Counted from the stretch's first letter, positions 1-9,900 are shown. The stretch is DNA of 64,000 nt from Paenibacillus cymbidii (GCF_004764705.1 NZ_SHLX01000006.1:186001-250000), one strand, 5' to 3'. The notes: generated by a model not told the origin, from the sequence alone. Translations and numbers: made by a program.

Positions 1-668
1 TCCGCGAAGACGCTGTAGTTGGGGTAATCCTTGCCGTCCGGCCCGTGCATCGTATAGCGCCATTCTCCGTCCGGGCGAATGTCGCATTCGTGGAACGTGT
101 TGGTGAAGCCTTCCGGCCCCCACCAGCGGGCGAGCAGGTCGGGAGTTGTCCATGCGCGAAAAACGAGCTCCCGCGGCGCGTCGAACACGCGCACCGCAAT
201 CAATTCGTTGTCGCCCGGCGTCGGCTCGTCTTCCGCTTCCAGCGAGCGGCCCAGCGCGTCCAGCAGCTCTTTGGTGCCGTGCTCGCGAATTTCCGGAGTG
301 TCGTGCCCGTCGAAGAAAGCGCCCTGCTCCGTAAAAATCAGCTTCGTGCCGCCTTCCACCGCCGCCATCTCGATGGTCGTGATGGACACGGACATGCGCG
401 TGTCGTCCATATCGAGCGAATACGTGTAAACGATTCGCTGCTCCGGCACGATCTCCTGGTACAACGCGTCGAATGTAAAGACCGGTCCGTCCGGCGGCCC
501 GCCCTTGCTGTATTCCCGGCCGCCCACGCGAAATTCGAAGCTGTCGGGTTTGGAAAACCATTTGGCCTTCGCGTCCGGATCGGACCAGGCGCGGTACACC
601 TGCTCCGGACTTGCCGGATAAGTGCGCTCCACGACGAAAGTGGCATGCTTGACATAATGCTCGCTCAT
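1..668 (-). CDS. Two-domain SRPBCC (AHSA1-like) protein, 3' end outside window
   Basis: The reading frame runs from an ATG at 668 leftwards off the window without a stop, so about 222 residues are visible and the C-terminus is missing. The start codon overlaps the stop of the upstream merR gene (ATGA), implying translational coupling. Residues about 10-145 form one AHSA1/SRPBCC-like domain (ASPEQVYRAWSDP near the start, then TKLIFTEQGAFFDG). A second copy begins near residue 165 with APRELVFRAWTTPDLLARWWGP, the most characteristic motif of this family. Such proteins have a hydrophobic cavity for small ligands; the actual ligand is unknown. Pairing with a MerR gene suggests a drug- or stress-responsive binding protein (inference). 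Confidence 0.85.
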   Translation of the reverse strand, partial: MSEHYVKHATFVVERTYPASPEQVYRAWSDPDAKAKWFSKPDSFEFRVGGREYSKGGPPDGPVFTFDALYQEIVPEQRIVYTYSLDMDDTRMSVSITTIEMAAVEGGTKLIFTEQGAFFDGHDTPEIREHGTKELLDALGRSLEAEDEPTPGDNELIAVRVFDAPRELVFRAWTTPDLLARWWGPEGFTNTFHECDIRPDGEWRYTMHGPDGKDYPNYSVFA

Positions 669-1177
669 GAAAAATCCTCCTCGCGTTTTGGTGTCGCTTT
701 ATTCGTAACGAAGTAACTGCCGAGTATGTCCAGCTGCCGTTCCCGACTCTTCTGCCGGGCGATGACGGGCTTCTCGAAATCTTTCTGCATCGCTTGCAGC
801 AATTCGGCAAAATCGTCCCCGGTCAGCCGCTCGTTTCCTTGCAGCAGTTTGGCGGCATATTGCAGCTGCTCCAGCCGTTTCTGCTGCTTGCGAATGTCGG
901 CCTGAATCCGGGTCATCTGCAGGTTGACGATGTCGAGCGGTCCGACCTGCCCGCCGGCGAGCACCGACTTGATCTCTTCCAGTGTGAAGCCCAGCTCCTT
1001 GAGCGATACGATCTGGTGCAGCCGCGCCAAATCTGCTTCCGCGTACAGCCGGTGCCCGGACTCCGTCTGGCCGGATGGCGAGAACAAGCCGATTTGATCG
1101 TAAAAATGCAATGTGCGGACGGTAAGTCCCGTCAGCTTGGCGAGGTCGCCAACCTTCCATTGTTTCGGATTGTTCAT
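665..1177 (-). CDS. MerR family transcriptional regulator
   Basis: The 170-residue protein has the MerR winged helix at its N-terminus: KVGDLAKLTGLTVRTLHFYDQIGLFSPS at residues about 8-35 (recognition helix plus the invariant R..HFYD..GL), followed by the wing (GHRLY) and a coiled-coil dimerisation helix around residues 75-115. No cysteine cluster for metal sensing is seen, so an organic effector is more likely. It is the first gene of a two-gene operon with the SRPBCC gene (ATGA overlap). The promoter immediately upstream has the extended 19-bp spacer and central dyad expected for MerR autoregulation. Confidence 0.9.
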   Translation of the reverse strand: MNNPKQWKVGDLAKLTGLTVRTLHFYDQIGLFSPSGQTESGHRLYAEADLARLHQIVSLKELGFTLEEIKSVLAGGQVGPLDIVNLQMTRIQADIRKQQKRLEQLQYAAKLLQGNERLTGDDFAELLQAMQKDFEKPVIARQKSRERQLDILGSYFVTNKATPKREEDFS

Positions 1178-1221
1178 CGATCATCTCCGCTCTTTGGCGC
1201 TAGCTGGTTACCGGTAGCTTT

Positions 1222-1252
1222 ATTATAAAACCTGACGTAGCGTCAGGTGCAA
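1222..1252 (-). promoter_or_regulatory. MerR-type promoter with central dyad operator
   Basis: On the minus strand a -35 TTGCAC (1252-1247) and a -10 TATAAT (1227-1222) are separated by 19 bp, longer than the usual 17. The dyad ACCTGACG-TAG-CGTCAGGT (1230-1248) covers the spacer. This is the classic architecture in which MerR proteins untwist an overlong spacer. It should drive the merR-SRPBCC operon. Confidence 0.8.
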
Positions 1253-1385
1253 GCATTAAATTGCGGCGCTGTCGCTGCGGGCTCGAAAATGTAGCGGTCG
1301 GCGGGTTGTCCGCGGCTGGAGGCGCTTTTGCAGGCGGCGGGTGGGTGCCGGCACAAGTGCTCCGGGGGGCTTAAGTGTATTTTTG

Positions 1386-1556
1386 CACTTAAAGATGGCC
1401 GAAACGAACGTTTGCGGACGTTTAAATGCAAAAATGCGTCTAACAATTTGCCGTTGGGCCATATTTTGGATTTCTCCTGTGCGTTTCATGCATAATTGCA
1501 TTTAAACATGCAAAAACCGAGGAAAGGAGGCAAATGAAATGTATTTATGCATTTAA
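1386..1556. repeat. Cluster of TGCATTTAAA motifs in intergenic region
   Basis: The gene-free stretch 1253-1788 contains four TGCA(T/C)TTAAA motifs: near 1386 (variant TGCACTTAAA), inverted at about 1419, and direct at about 1497 and 1547. The inverted pair TTTAAATGCAA / TTGCATTTAAA has 11-bp arms about 65 bp apart. The composition is AT-rich compared with the flanks. It may be an operator cluster or a dispersed intergenic element; no function can be assigned. Confidence 0.4.
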
Positions 1557-1605
1557 AATTATTTGGACAGGTGCTGGACGGGGCTGCAGACTGGTGCGAA
1601 ACTAG
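1534..1605 (+). CDS. Possible 23-residue small ORF
   Basis: A very strong Shine-Dalgarno (AAAGGAGG at 1523-1530) lies 3 nt before the ATG at 1534, and the frame closes at a TAG at 1605. The peptide is short and basic with two cysteines, and nothing is recognisable in it. Spacing is slightly short. It could be a leader peptide or a chance occurrence. Its 3' end falls in a degenerate copy of the tandem-repeat unit found at 17.4 kb, which argues against a conserved gene. Confidence 0.2.
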   Translation: MKCIYAFKIIWTGAGRGCRLVRN

Positions 1606-1788
1606 CTACTGCTGCGGGGTGCGGCGATTGGTGCGAGACTGTTGCGGCCTTGTTCACCCGCTTCCGTTGGCTGCGGGAAAGGCGCTGAAGCAGCGCCTTA
1701 TTGATCGTCCATTCCCTTGCCGTTCAAGGTATGCGACATCTACTTCTCTATCCGGGACACGCATCTCCTGGATGGTTTGGCTTGATGT

Positions 1789-3318
1789 CTACACCATGTT
1801 CGCCGGAACGTTCGTTTCGGACGACGAGCTCGCCTTTTTCCTATTTTTCAGGAAAGCCATTGTCAACAAGAGCCCGAGTATCGCAATGCCGCCGCTTGCC
1901 CACAGCATGGCATCCATCCCGCTGGCGAAGGCGCTCTGCACCGCGGCCAGCAAGTCGGCGGATTTCATCTGCTTGGCGACGGCGACGCCTGCCGTTACAT
2001 TGGTCCGCATCGCTTCCGCGGCTTCACCCGTTACCTGAGCCGCCGGCAATCCGCCGCGGTAAGCGGCGTTCAGAATCGCGCCAAGCAGCGCGACGCCAAG
2101 CGTGCCGCCGACTTGCCGCATCGCCATCGTCAGCGCCGAACCGACGCCGCTGCTGCCCGGCGGCAGTGCGCCGAGCGCCGCATCCATCGCCGCAGGCAGC
2201 GCGAAGCCGATTCCGACACCGCCAAGCGCTACCCAAAACGCGATATACCCGTATCCCGTCGAAACGTCGGTCAACGCGCCAAGTCCGAGTCCGACCGCCA
2301 TCAACAAGAAGCCGATTCCGACGATCGCTTTGTCACCCAAGCGAGCGACCAGTTTGCCGGATAGCTGCGCGCCCACAATCAATCCGCCGATAAGCGGTAA
2401 AATGCGCAATCCCGTCGTTTGCGAATTGACGCCGTTCACCGCTTGGAAGAAGAGCGGCAATCCGAACAGCACGCCGAACATCGCGCAGTTCACGAGCGTA
2501 GCAAGCGAAGCTCCCCAAGCAAAGCGCGGTTCCCGGAACAACTCCAGCCTCACGAGCGGATGGGCGGCCTTGCGTTGGCGCCAAACGAACGCGGCGAGCA
2601 ACAGAACGCTCACAATAACAAATACAATCGTTCCCGAATCTCCCCAACCCTTGTCTCCCGACCTCGTCACCCCATATGTCAATGCGGCCAATCCCCCGCC
2701 AGACAACAGCATGCCCGGGATATCCGCCTTAATACGGTCGCTGCCCCGACCTCGCGGCAGCAATATCGCAACGGCAACCAAGGCAATCGCTACGATCGGC
2801 ACGTTAATCCAAAAAATCGATCCCCACGCATACCGATCCAGCAGCCATCCGCCCAGAATCGGTCCCAGCGGCATGCCGAGCGCGGTCGCCGTCACCCAAA
2901 TCCGCATCGCCTTCGGCCGCTCTTCGTCCGTAAACAAGACGGACAGCATCGACAACGAAACCGGCATCATAAGCGCCGCTCCCAAACCAAGCACGGCTCT
3001 TGCCGCAATAAGAAACCCCGCATTCGCGGCAAGCGCGCAAGCGACCGATGCTCCGCCGAACAAGAGCAAGGCGGTCAGCAGCACTTTTTTGCTTCCGAAC
3101 CGGTCCCCGAACAATCCAGCCGGCAATAACATCGCCGCGAGCACCAGGTTATAGGCGTTGGCAAACCACTGCAGCTGACTTGTCGTCGCCTGAAGATCCT
3201 CCGCCAGAGCGGGCATCGCCAAATTGAGCACCGTCATATCCAGCCCGATCACCAGCAGGCTTAATGCCAGCACGCCGAGGATCCACCATCTTTTCGTACT
3301 GCTTTGAATGTCTTTCAT
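1789..3318 (-). CDS. DHA2-family MFS drug efflux transporter (EmrB/QacA type)
   Basis: This is a 14-helix-type major facilitator, about 509 residues, likely exporting drugs by proton antiport. The N-terminal segment LLVIGLDMTVLNLAMPAL contains motif D1 (LDxTVxNVALP-like), followed by the A-like motif GLFGDRFGSKK and the motif C region ALGMPLGPILGGWLL. The ATG at 3318 was chosen over one at 3339 because GAGGAGG lies 8 nt upstream of it, while the earlier ATG has no ribosome binding site. It lies 76 bp downstream of tetR on the same strand, with a second copy of the tetR operator in the gap, so it is probably repressed by that TetR protein. Substrate unknown. Confidence 0.9.
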   Translation of the reverse strand: MKDIQSSTKRWWILGVLALSLLVIGLDMTVLNLAMPALAEDLQATTSQLQWFANAYNLVLAAMLLPAGLFGDRFGSKKVLLTALLLFGGASVACALAANAGFLIAARAVLGLGAALMMPVSLSMLSVLFTDEERPKAMRIWVTATALGMPLGPILGGWLLDRYAWGSIFWINVPIVAIALVAVAILLPRGRGSDRIKADIPGMLLSGGGLAALTYGVTRSGDKGWGDSGTIVFVIVSVLLLAAFVWRQRKAAHPLVRLELFREPRFAWGASLATLVNCAMFGVLFGLPLFFQAVNGVNSQTTGLRILPLIGGLIVGAQLSGKLVARLGDKAIVGIGFLLMAVGLGLGALTDVSTGYGYIAFWVALGGVGIGFALPAAMDAALGALPPGSSGVGSALTMAMRQVGGTLGVALLGAILNAAYRGGLPAAQVTGEAAEAMRTNVTAGVAVAKQMKSADLLAAVQSAFASGMDAMLWASGGIAILGLLLTMAFLKNRKKASSSSETNVPANMV

Positions 3319-3342
3319 TTCGCTTCTCCTCCTCATCATAAT

Positions 3343-3354
3343 CTAACTAGTTAG
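3343..3354. promoter_or_regulatory. Second TetR operator, in tetR-MFS gap
   Basis: CTAACTAGTTAG is a perfect 12-bp palindrome 24 bp upstream of the MFS start codon. The same CTAAC-NN-GTTAG pattern occurs at 4101-4112 before tetR. Two matching palindromes before regulator and pump are strong evidence for the operator of the adjacent TetR. Confidence 0.7.
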
Positions 3355-3394
3355 TTAGTTTTGACTAAAAAGAAACGCCGACCCCAGCGAAAGG

Positions 3395-4078
3395 CTAAAG
3401 GTGCGACGGATTCATCAACCCGCTGACGACGAAGCGCGCGATTTGCTCCTTGGCTTGTTCCATATTCTGGCCGTTACGGGTATCAAGCTCGATTCCGGTG
3501 ATTTTGAGCCGATATAATGACATCGCAGTAAAGAAGACATTCGACATGAGGAAGATCGAGAAATAAACCGGATCGAGATCGGAACGAAGCAATCCGCTTT
3601 CCTTGGCCTTCTTCGCAATTCCAAGGAAAAACGTATGATCGTCCGGACGATACGTGATTTGATTCCACGTTTTCCACTCTTCCGCCGCTTCCCAGGCGAA
3701 TATTTTCAAGAACCGGGGATGATCGAGCAGAAATTGAAACGAATGCCTCACGATCATATCCAAATAGTGCTTGAATTTCGTTGCGTCGGTCGTGAGCGAA
3801 TCGTCCTCCTGCAATTGCCCGATTACATCTCCGAGCACGCGATCCCCGAGCTGGTCCGCCCGCTTGACGACTTCGGTGTAGAGGCCGATTTTATCCTGAT
3901 AATATTGATAGATGAGGCTTTTATTGTAGCCGGAAGCTCGGGCAATCGCATCGATCCGCGCGGCGGAATAACCATGCTCCGCGAATATTTCCTCCGCCGC
4001 ATCCAATATGGCTTCCTTCGTCCTGGTGGCATCGTATGTCTTCTTCGTTCTCGCCGATTGCTCTGACGTAGGATTCAC
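3395..4078 (-). CDS. TetR family transcriptional regulator
   Basis: The 227-residue protein has an N-terminal TetR helix-turn-helix at residues about 17-62 (ILDAAEEIFAEHGYSAARID, then SGYNKSLIYQYYQDK). The C-terminal part resembles regulators of multidrug pumps but identifies no ligand. The start appears to be a GTG at 4078 whose ribosome binding site (AAGAGG) is unusually close; no better in-frame start exists. A consensus promoter and a palindromic operator lie directly upstream, and the DHA2 efflux gene follows on the same strand, so it is probably an autoregulated repressor of the pump. Confidence 0.88.
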   Translation of the reverse strand: MNPTSEQSARTKKTYDATRTKEAILDAAEEIFAEHGYSAARIDAIARASGYNKSLIYQYYQDKIGLYTEVVKRADQLGDRVLGDVIGQLQEDDSLTTDATKFKHYLDMIVRHSFQFLLDHPRFLKIFAWEAAEEWKTWNQITYRPDDHTFFLGIAKKAKESGLLRSDLDPVYFSIFLMSNVFFTAMSLYRLKITGIELDTRNGQNMEQAKEQIARFVVSGLMNPSHL

Positions 4079-4100
4079 CTCTTGCGCACGGATTTTATAA

Positions 4101-4141
4101 CTAACTGGTTAGATTATAGTAAGAGCCGTGCCCGTTGTCAA
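4101..4141 (-). promoter_or_regulatory. Consensus sigma-A promoter with TetR operator
   Basis: On the minus strand TTGACA (4141-4136) and TATAAT (4118-4113) are separated by exactly 17 bp, a perfect sigma-A promoter. The palindrome CTAACTGGTTAG (plus strand, 4101-4112) lies just downstream of the -10, where a bound repressor would block initiation. Confidence 0.85.
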
Positions 4142-4147
4142 GATCTT

Positions 4148-6832
4148 TCACCCAACGGCAGCCGGCAGCTCCGGCTTCCACAGCCCGCAGTCGTCGACGA
4201 CGGCGAACAGGTGGCCGACGTTTTCGATCGCGACGGTCACTTCCGTTTCGTCCGGGCCGGTCGTAAACGCCAGCTTGTCGCCGCCGGACTCCCAGTTGTA
4301 CTTGCACACCGTCCGCGAAGCGATGACCGCGCCGTCCCGCCCGAGCACGTGCATGCGCACATCGCCGCCACTGCAGTGCATGATCGAAGGGTACACCTTG
4401 AAGTTGTCGAACAGGCAGCTTCCCGCCTTCGCCACGATCACAATATCGTGCACGCCCTTCGGATGCGGAGACGCAATCGGCACGGTGAAATACCGCCAGC
4501 TCTCGTAATAATCCTCCGTCTGCTGCACGGTGCCAAGCAGCGGCCCGTCGACGCTGTCGAGCCGCGCTTCGATGACGAGCGGGCCGGCGATTTTGGTCAA
4601 GCCGATCGCCAGCGAGTTGTACTTGCCGTATTTGCCGAAGTCGATGTCCTTGTACGACAGCCAATCGCCCGGCTGCAGCGGCCCGATGTACCGCGAGTCG
4701 CGGTAGACCGCGTAGCCGCCGCCTTCGCCCCGGTCCCACGCCGCACCCGCGCGGCAGTCGTCGTAGTCGACGGCGAGCCGGTACGCACCTTCGCTCTTGA
4801 TGCCCGCCCAGAACACGTACGCCGTGTTCGGCAGCAAGCCGCTCGCCTTCTGCTCGATCCGCTCCCCTTGGCCGAGCATCGCCGCGTACTTGTTGCTGCG
4901 CACCACAGTGGCGTAGCCGTTCGCGCTGTAATCCCAGGCGCAGCCGAACACCACCCGCGGACTGCCCTTCGCGGGCGTCCAGCCCCCCCACTCGCCGCGC
5001 TCGAAGCCGCCGTTGGACAGCTTGCTGTTGTTCTCCACATTCGCAAACTGCAGCGACACCTCCGGCCGCCGGCTGAAATCGTGCCCCGGCACCCAGTACG
5101 GTTCGCCGCTCTGGTACGCGCCGAGATCGGGCGCTGCGCCGCCCGCAGCGCCGGCGATACCCGGCACATACCGCCCGGCCCCAACCGCCGGCGAATCCGG
5201 CCGCAAGCGAAAATCATGTCCCTCCGGATCGACAAAACCCGCTTCCGCATCGGTCAGGTTATGCGAATACAGCGCCTCGTCATTCCACTTGGTAATCCGG
5301 CCCGAGTCGAAAATATTGTTGACCACATGGCTGCCCGTCATTTGCTGGATCGCAAACACGTCCATCTGGGCGGCGCCGCTGCGATAAAACGTATTGTTGT
5401 ACAGCAGCGTGCGCTGGTTCGGGTTGTTGATTTGCAGGCCGCGGTTCGGAATGTTAAAGACAACGTTGCGGTAAGCGGTCACCCCGCTTGTCCAGGCGTC
5501 CATATAGAAGCCGAAGCTGAACGTGCGCGACTCGTTGTCGTGCATCCAGTTGTGGTGCACTTCGGTGTTGTCGTAGTCGGTATTGAACAGGAAAATGATG
5601 CCGGAATCCTGGGTCAGGATGTTGGCATGCGAAATGTCGTTGTACTGGATGACGGAGCGGGCGAAAATCCCGGAAATGTGCGTACGCCCCGCGCGTGTGA
5701 TCGTGTTGTGGCTGACGAGATGGTTTTCGCCTTCGATCCACAGCATGCTGGCATAGGACGCTTCATAGTTGCCATCATGAATATAGCAATTGATCAGGCT
5801 GTTGCGCTTCCCGGAAAAGCTGACGCCAATGCCTTCGAAGCGGCTGATTTCGCTTTCGCGGATGACGTTGTTGCTGCCGCCGAACGCGATCCCCTTCGTT
5901 ACGCCGTACAACGACTGGCGCGTGCCAAAATAACGGTCGATCGCGCACACATTCAGCCGCGACAGCGTGCAATGATGCGCATCCACCGTTGTAATCGAAG
6001 CGGCGCGAACGTCGACGCCGTCGATTTCGATATAAGCGCAGCCGCGCAGATCGAACGCGTACTCCCGACGTTTCGCTTCCGCCTCCAGTTGCTCCGGCCT
6101 CATCCCTTCCGGCACGCGCACGTACAACTGCCCTTCGTCACCGTCGTGGAACCACTGCCTGTCGCCGCAAAGCGCTTTCGGCGAACGCGTAATCCAGTAG
6201 CGGTTGCCTGCGTGGGCGTAATAACACGAATCGCTGCTCACCCACGGATCGTGATAAATCGTGCCGTCCTGGAAATCGCGGATGACCGCGGTCGACATGA
6301 AGTAGCCGACGCCGCTCACGCAGGCCACGATGGCGCCGTTCCAGTAGCCGTCGGGAAACGAGCGCAGGTCCTCGTCGAACAGCGAAAACAGCGCGCCGCC
6401 GCTTTCGGCGGCGTCGACAACGGCGTACGACGAACCGTCCAGCCGGTCGGCGATCGGCGGCCAAGACGCTTCGGAGGCCAGTTCGCCGTTCAGGAATACG
6501 ATGTTGCCGTTGCCTTCGCGAAGGCTCCAGTCCATCGCCGCCTTGTAAACGCTTCCTTCATGGTGCGACCAACCGCCGACCGGATCGCATCCGTCGACGA
6601 CGATACGTTCGCCGGCGATCGCTTCGAACCGGATCGGGCGCACCTTCGTTCCCGAACGGGCCGGGGCGACCGTCTCGCGGTAAACGCCGCCGCGAATGCG
6701 GCACGTATCGCCCGCCGCCATCACTTCCGCGGCCCGGCCGATCGTCCGGAACGGCGTCTCGAGCGAACGCCCGTCGTGACCGTCATTTCCTTGCGGGGAC
6801 ACATAATAAACGTAGCCGGTAGTATCGGACAT
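4148..6832 (-). CDS. Right-handed parallel beta-helix protein with C-terminal carbohydrate-binding region, no signal peptide
   Basis: The 894-residue protein starts with YYVSPQGNDGHDG (residue 9 onward), the signature of many secreted polysaccharide lyases and glycosidases of the pectin-lyase fold. Repeated coils rich in NVI, HNTI, YNDIS and HHNW follow to about residue 580. From about residue 590, a region beginning NNSKLSNGGFERGEWGGW looks like jelly-roll carbohydrate-binding modules (CBM4/9- and CBM6-like). There is no signal peptide, so it may act inside the cell on imported oligosaccharides, unlike its exported paralogue encoded upstream. The two share the N-terminal motif AAGDTCRI and a TYRE/VYRE step. 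A GGGAGTG ribosome binding site precedes the ATG. Substrate and catalytic residues cannot be assigned. Confidence 0.8.
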   Translation of the reverse strand: MSDTTGYVYYVSPQGNDGHDGRSLETPFRTIGRAAEVMAAGDTCRIRGGVYRETVAPARSGTKVRPIRFEAIAGERIVVDGCDPVGGWSHHEGSVYKAAMDWSLREGNGNIVFLNGELASEASWPPIADRLDGSSYAVVDAAESGGALFSLFDEDLRSFPDGYWNGAIVACVSGVGYFMSTAVIRDFQDGTIYHDPWVSSDSCYYAHAGNRYWITRSPKALCGDRQWFHDGDEGQLYVRVPEGMRPEQLEAEAKRREYAFDLRGCAYIEIDGVDVRAASITTVDAHHCTLSRLNVCAIDRYFGTRQSLYGVTKGIAFGGSNNVIRESEISRFEGIGVSFSGKRNSLINCYIHDGNYEASYASMLWIEGENHLVSHNTITRAGRTHISGIFARSVIQYNDISHANILTQDSGIIFLFNTDYDNTEVHHNWMHDNESRTFSFGFYMDAWTSGVTAYRNVVFNIPNRGLQINNPNQRTLLYNNTFYRSGAAQMDVFAIQQMTGSHVVNNIFDSGRITKWNDEALYSHNLTDAEAGFVDPEGHDFRLRPDSPAVGAGRYVPGIAGAAGGAAPDLGAYQSGEPYWVPGHDFSRRPEVSLQFANVENNSKLSNGGFERGEWGGWTPAKGSPRVVFGCAWDYSANGYATVVRSNKYAAMLGQGERIEQKASGLLPNTAYVFWAGIKSEGAYRLAVDYDDCRAGAAWDRGEGGGYAVYRDSRYIGPLQPGDWLSYKDIDFGKYGKYNSLAIGLTKIAGPLVIEARLDSVDGPLLGTVQQTEDYYESWRYFTVPIASPHPKGVHDIVIVAKAGSCLFDNFKVYPSIMHCSGGDVRMHVLGRDGAVIASRTVCKYNWESGGDKLAFTTGPDETEVTVAIENVGHLFAVVDDCGLWKPELPAAVG

Positions 6833-6862
6833 AGAACGTTCACTCCCTTAACGTTATACAAA

Positions 6863-6885
6863 GGAGCCGCTGCGGAAGCGGCTCC
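6863..6885 (-). terminator. Hairpin between the two beta-helix genes
   Basis: GGAGCCGCT-GCGGA-AGCGGCTCC is a perfect 9-bp stem. On the minus strand it is followed by TTTGTATAA, a weak U-tract, so it may be an attenuating terminator after the 6981-11258 gene, allowing partial read-through into the 4148-6832 gene. Confidence 0.55.
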
Positions 6886-6980
6886 GGTACCCCTATCGTA
6901 ACGAATCCGTAAAGCCCGCGAAATAATAATAACTTTGACTATTAACAGTAATTATGAGTCGAGTGCCGCGCACCCGCCGC

Positions 6981-9900
6981 TCATTCGTAATGGATCTCCA
7001 CGTTGCCGATTTGCGGCGACCACACTTCGTGATTGCCGTTTGCGTTCCATTCCACTTTCAAATAGCCGGTATTCGCCGGCAGCGAAGCAACCGCATAACG
7101 GACATGGTTGAACGCCCCGCTCGTCGTCGTCAGCGTCGCCGTTACCGGCTGATACGACACGTTGTCCGCCGACGCGTACAGATTAAGCGTCTCCGGCGCG
7201 AAGGTCGACCCTACCCACAAGTCGATCGTCGCCGACGTTATGTCGCCGGGCGTGCGATACACGATGTACTCCTCCGCTTTCGTCGTGCGGATGAGCCGCG
7301 CGGCATCGCCGCCGAAGCCGGACGGCGAAGTGGTGTCGACGTACAGGCTGTTTTTGTACAAATAGATATTGCTCGTGTCCGCCATGTCGTCGATCAGCGT
7401 TTTGTCGCCGGCGGCCGGCTTGCCGTAATCGATGTCGACCTGGCTGATTTGCGGCGTCCACAGCGCGGTCGTGCAGCAGCTGCCCCAGCCGATCTTCAGG
7501 TACTTCGTGCCGGAGGGCAGCGACGACGACGAATACGCCACCGTGTCGAAGAAGCCCGGCGTCACCGTGACAGTCGGCGAAAACGCCGTATAGGTCGTGC
7601 CGTCGGGCGATGTAAAGAAACGGAGCCGATCGCCGGAAGCGCTCGGGTAGGCGAACGTGGTCACATTGAACGAGCTCATCTGCCCCCACTGCGCCTTGTA
7701 CACAAAGCTTTCGTCCGCCATCGTGGTGCGGTACAGCCGCGACGCGTCCCCGAGCAGCGGCAGCGACTGGTCAAACGCCAGGTTCGCGGAATGCGAATCC
7801 ATGCGGGTGAAATCGTCCAGCGGATCGGTCAGATGCGACGTCGTGCGCCCGTAGCCGAAATCGATGCCGCCGATTTGCGGCGTCCACAGCTGGGTCGTGC
7901 AGCAGCCCGCCCACGACACCTTCAAATAAACCGCCCCGGCCGGCACCTCCGTTGACGAATACACCACATGCATCCAATCGCTGCCGTCGGTCGTCACCGT
8001 TGGCGTAAACGGCGTATACGTCACCCCGTCAAGCGACGTCGAAAGGGTGAGGCGATCGCCCGGCGCCGACGGCCAATTGTACGTATCCAGCTTGAAATCG
8101 TTAATTTCGCCGAACGGCGCTTTCCAGACGATATTTTCGTCCGTAAACGACGAGCGGTACAACCGCGACGCATCGCCGCCAAAATAGGACGGTCCGTACG
8201 TATCGAGGATCACGCTGGATGTGTGCGAATACAGCTTGTTCAAATCGTCCAGCGTATCGACGACCCGGCCGTAATCGTTGCGGTAATCGATCGTAATGCG
8301 GGTGATTTCCGGATAATAGTACGAATGGCCGCCGTCGAATGCGATTTTCAGGAACCGCGCGCCGTTCGGGAAGGACGACGCCGAGTAGCGGATTTTTTTC
8401 AGGAAGCCGCCCAAATCTTCCCGCTGCGCGGCAACCGGCGTGTAGTGATCGCCATCCACGGACGCATAAAACAGCAGCCCTTCGTCCGAATAAGCCGGGT
8501 CGACGTCGACGTACATCTCGAGCGTAAACGAAGCAAGATCCTCCGGCGTCCGGTAAACGAAGCTTTCGTTCGTCGGGTCGGGGAAACGGATCAGCCGCGT
8601 GTCGTCATCGCCGAACCATTCGGGATTATAACCTCGCGAGTACAAGTTGCCAGTATGGGAATACATTTTCGTAAAATCGGCCATTTCGTCGACGATCGTG
8701 CCGGCGTGCGACGGCTCGAACGTTTTTTTCATCAGCGAAATGTCGTCCACGTACGCGTAACCGCCCGTCGTCGGTTTGTACACGTAAACGGTGGCGCTCG
8801 TTTCCCCGGGCCCGGTGTTGAACGCCAGTGTTTTGCCGGCGAACGTCGTGGCGTCGAACTCCATGTAATGGTTGCCGCTGTAGGTGCCCTTGATGCCGAT
8901 CCGCACCTTCTGGTCGGTCGTGACAACATGGCCGTACCCTTTCAGCTCATACGTGGTGTTCGGCTCAAGCCCCGTAATCGTCTGCTCCAGTCCGTCCTCG
9001 CCCGCGCCGAGCCGCGCGCCGACGCCCAAATAATCGTGCGCGTAATACTCCTCCGCCTTGGTCGTCAGCTTGTCGACGAAGCCGAAGCCGGTTTGGTCGT
9101 ACGTCTTCGTCCAACCGTAAAGCGAGCCGTTCGCCAGGTAAATGTTCGGGTTCAGCTCGGCGAGCCGGGCTTGCGGCGCGTCGAACGAGCCGTCGGTCGC
9201 CGTCAGCAGGTTCGCGAATTCGGTCGTCGTCAGGCTGTACGTCGGGTTCGGCGGCGAAGCAAAATTGCGCCCTGCCGTCCACGCCGGCACGCCATACTCG
9301 AATGCGCCCTGGTCCGGCGCGTTGCCCGTGTACCCGGTCGTGATGTTTGCGACCGGCTTGCCGAAGTCGATCGCCGGCGACGTCGCCTGCAGCGTGAAGT
9401 CGCCGTGCGCCGGATCGACGAACTTCGGATCGCCGGACAGCAGGTTGTTCGACACGTCGGCGGCGTTGCTTTTGCTGTTGTCGAACTTGTCGACGGCGAT
9501 ATTGTTGACGTAGCGGCTGCCGTAGCCTTCCGGCTTGGTGAACGACGAACTCCAGAAGCTCGACGGCGCGTAAGTCGTGTTGTTGTACACCTGGGCAAAA
9601 TCGGTCGGCCCGTTCAAATAAATCGCCGACATCCCGGTCCCTTCCGGGTTGTTGGTGCCGATATTGTAAATGAGATTATGGTGGATGAGCACGTTTTTGT
9701 ACGGGCTGTCGATGTAGATGCCCGCGGCCATGTTCGGCGTGTTCGCCTGCACGTCGTGGATGCGGTTGTGGTGGATTTCCGAATTGCCGCCGTCGTACAG
9801 CGCCACGTAAATCGCCCCGCCGTCGTTGCCGAGCATGTTCGTTTCGTACAGATCGTTGTACTGGATCACGTTCTTGTACATCCGCCCGGAGATCGCAGCG

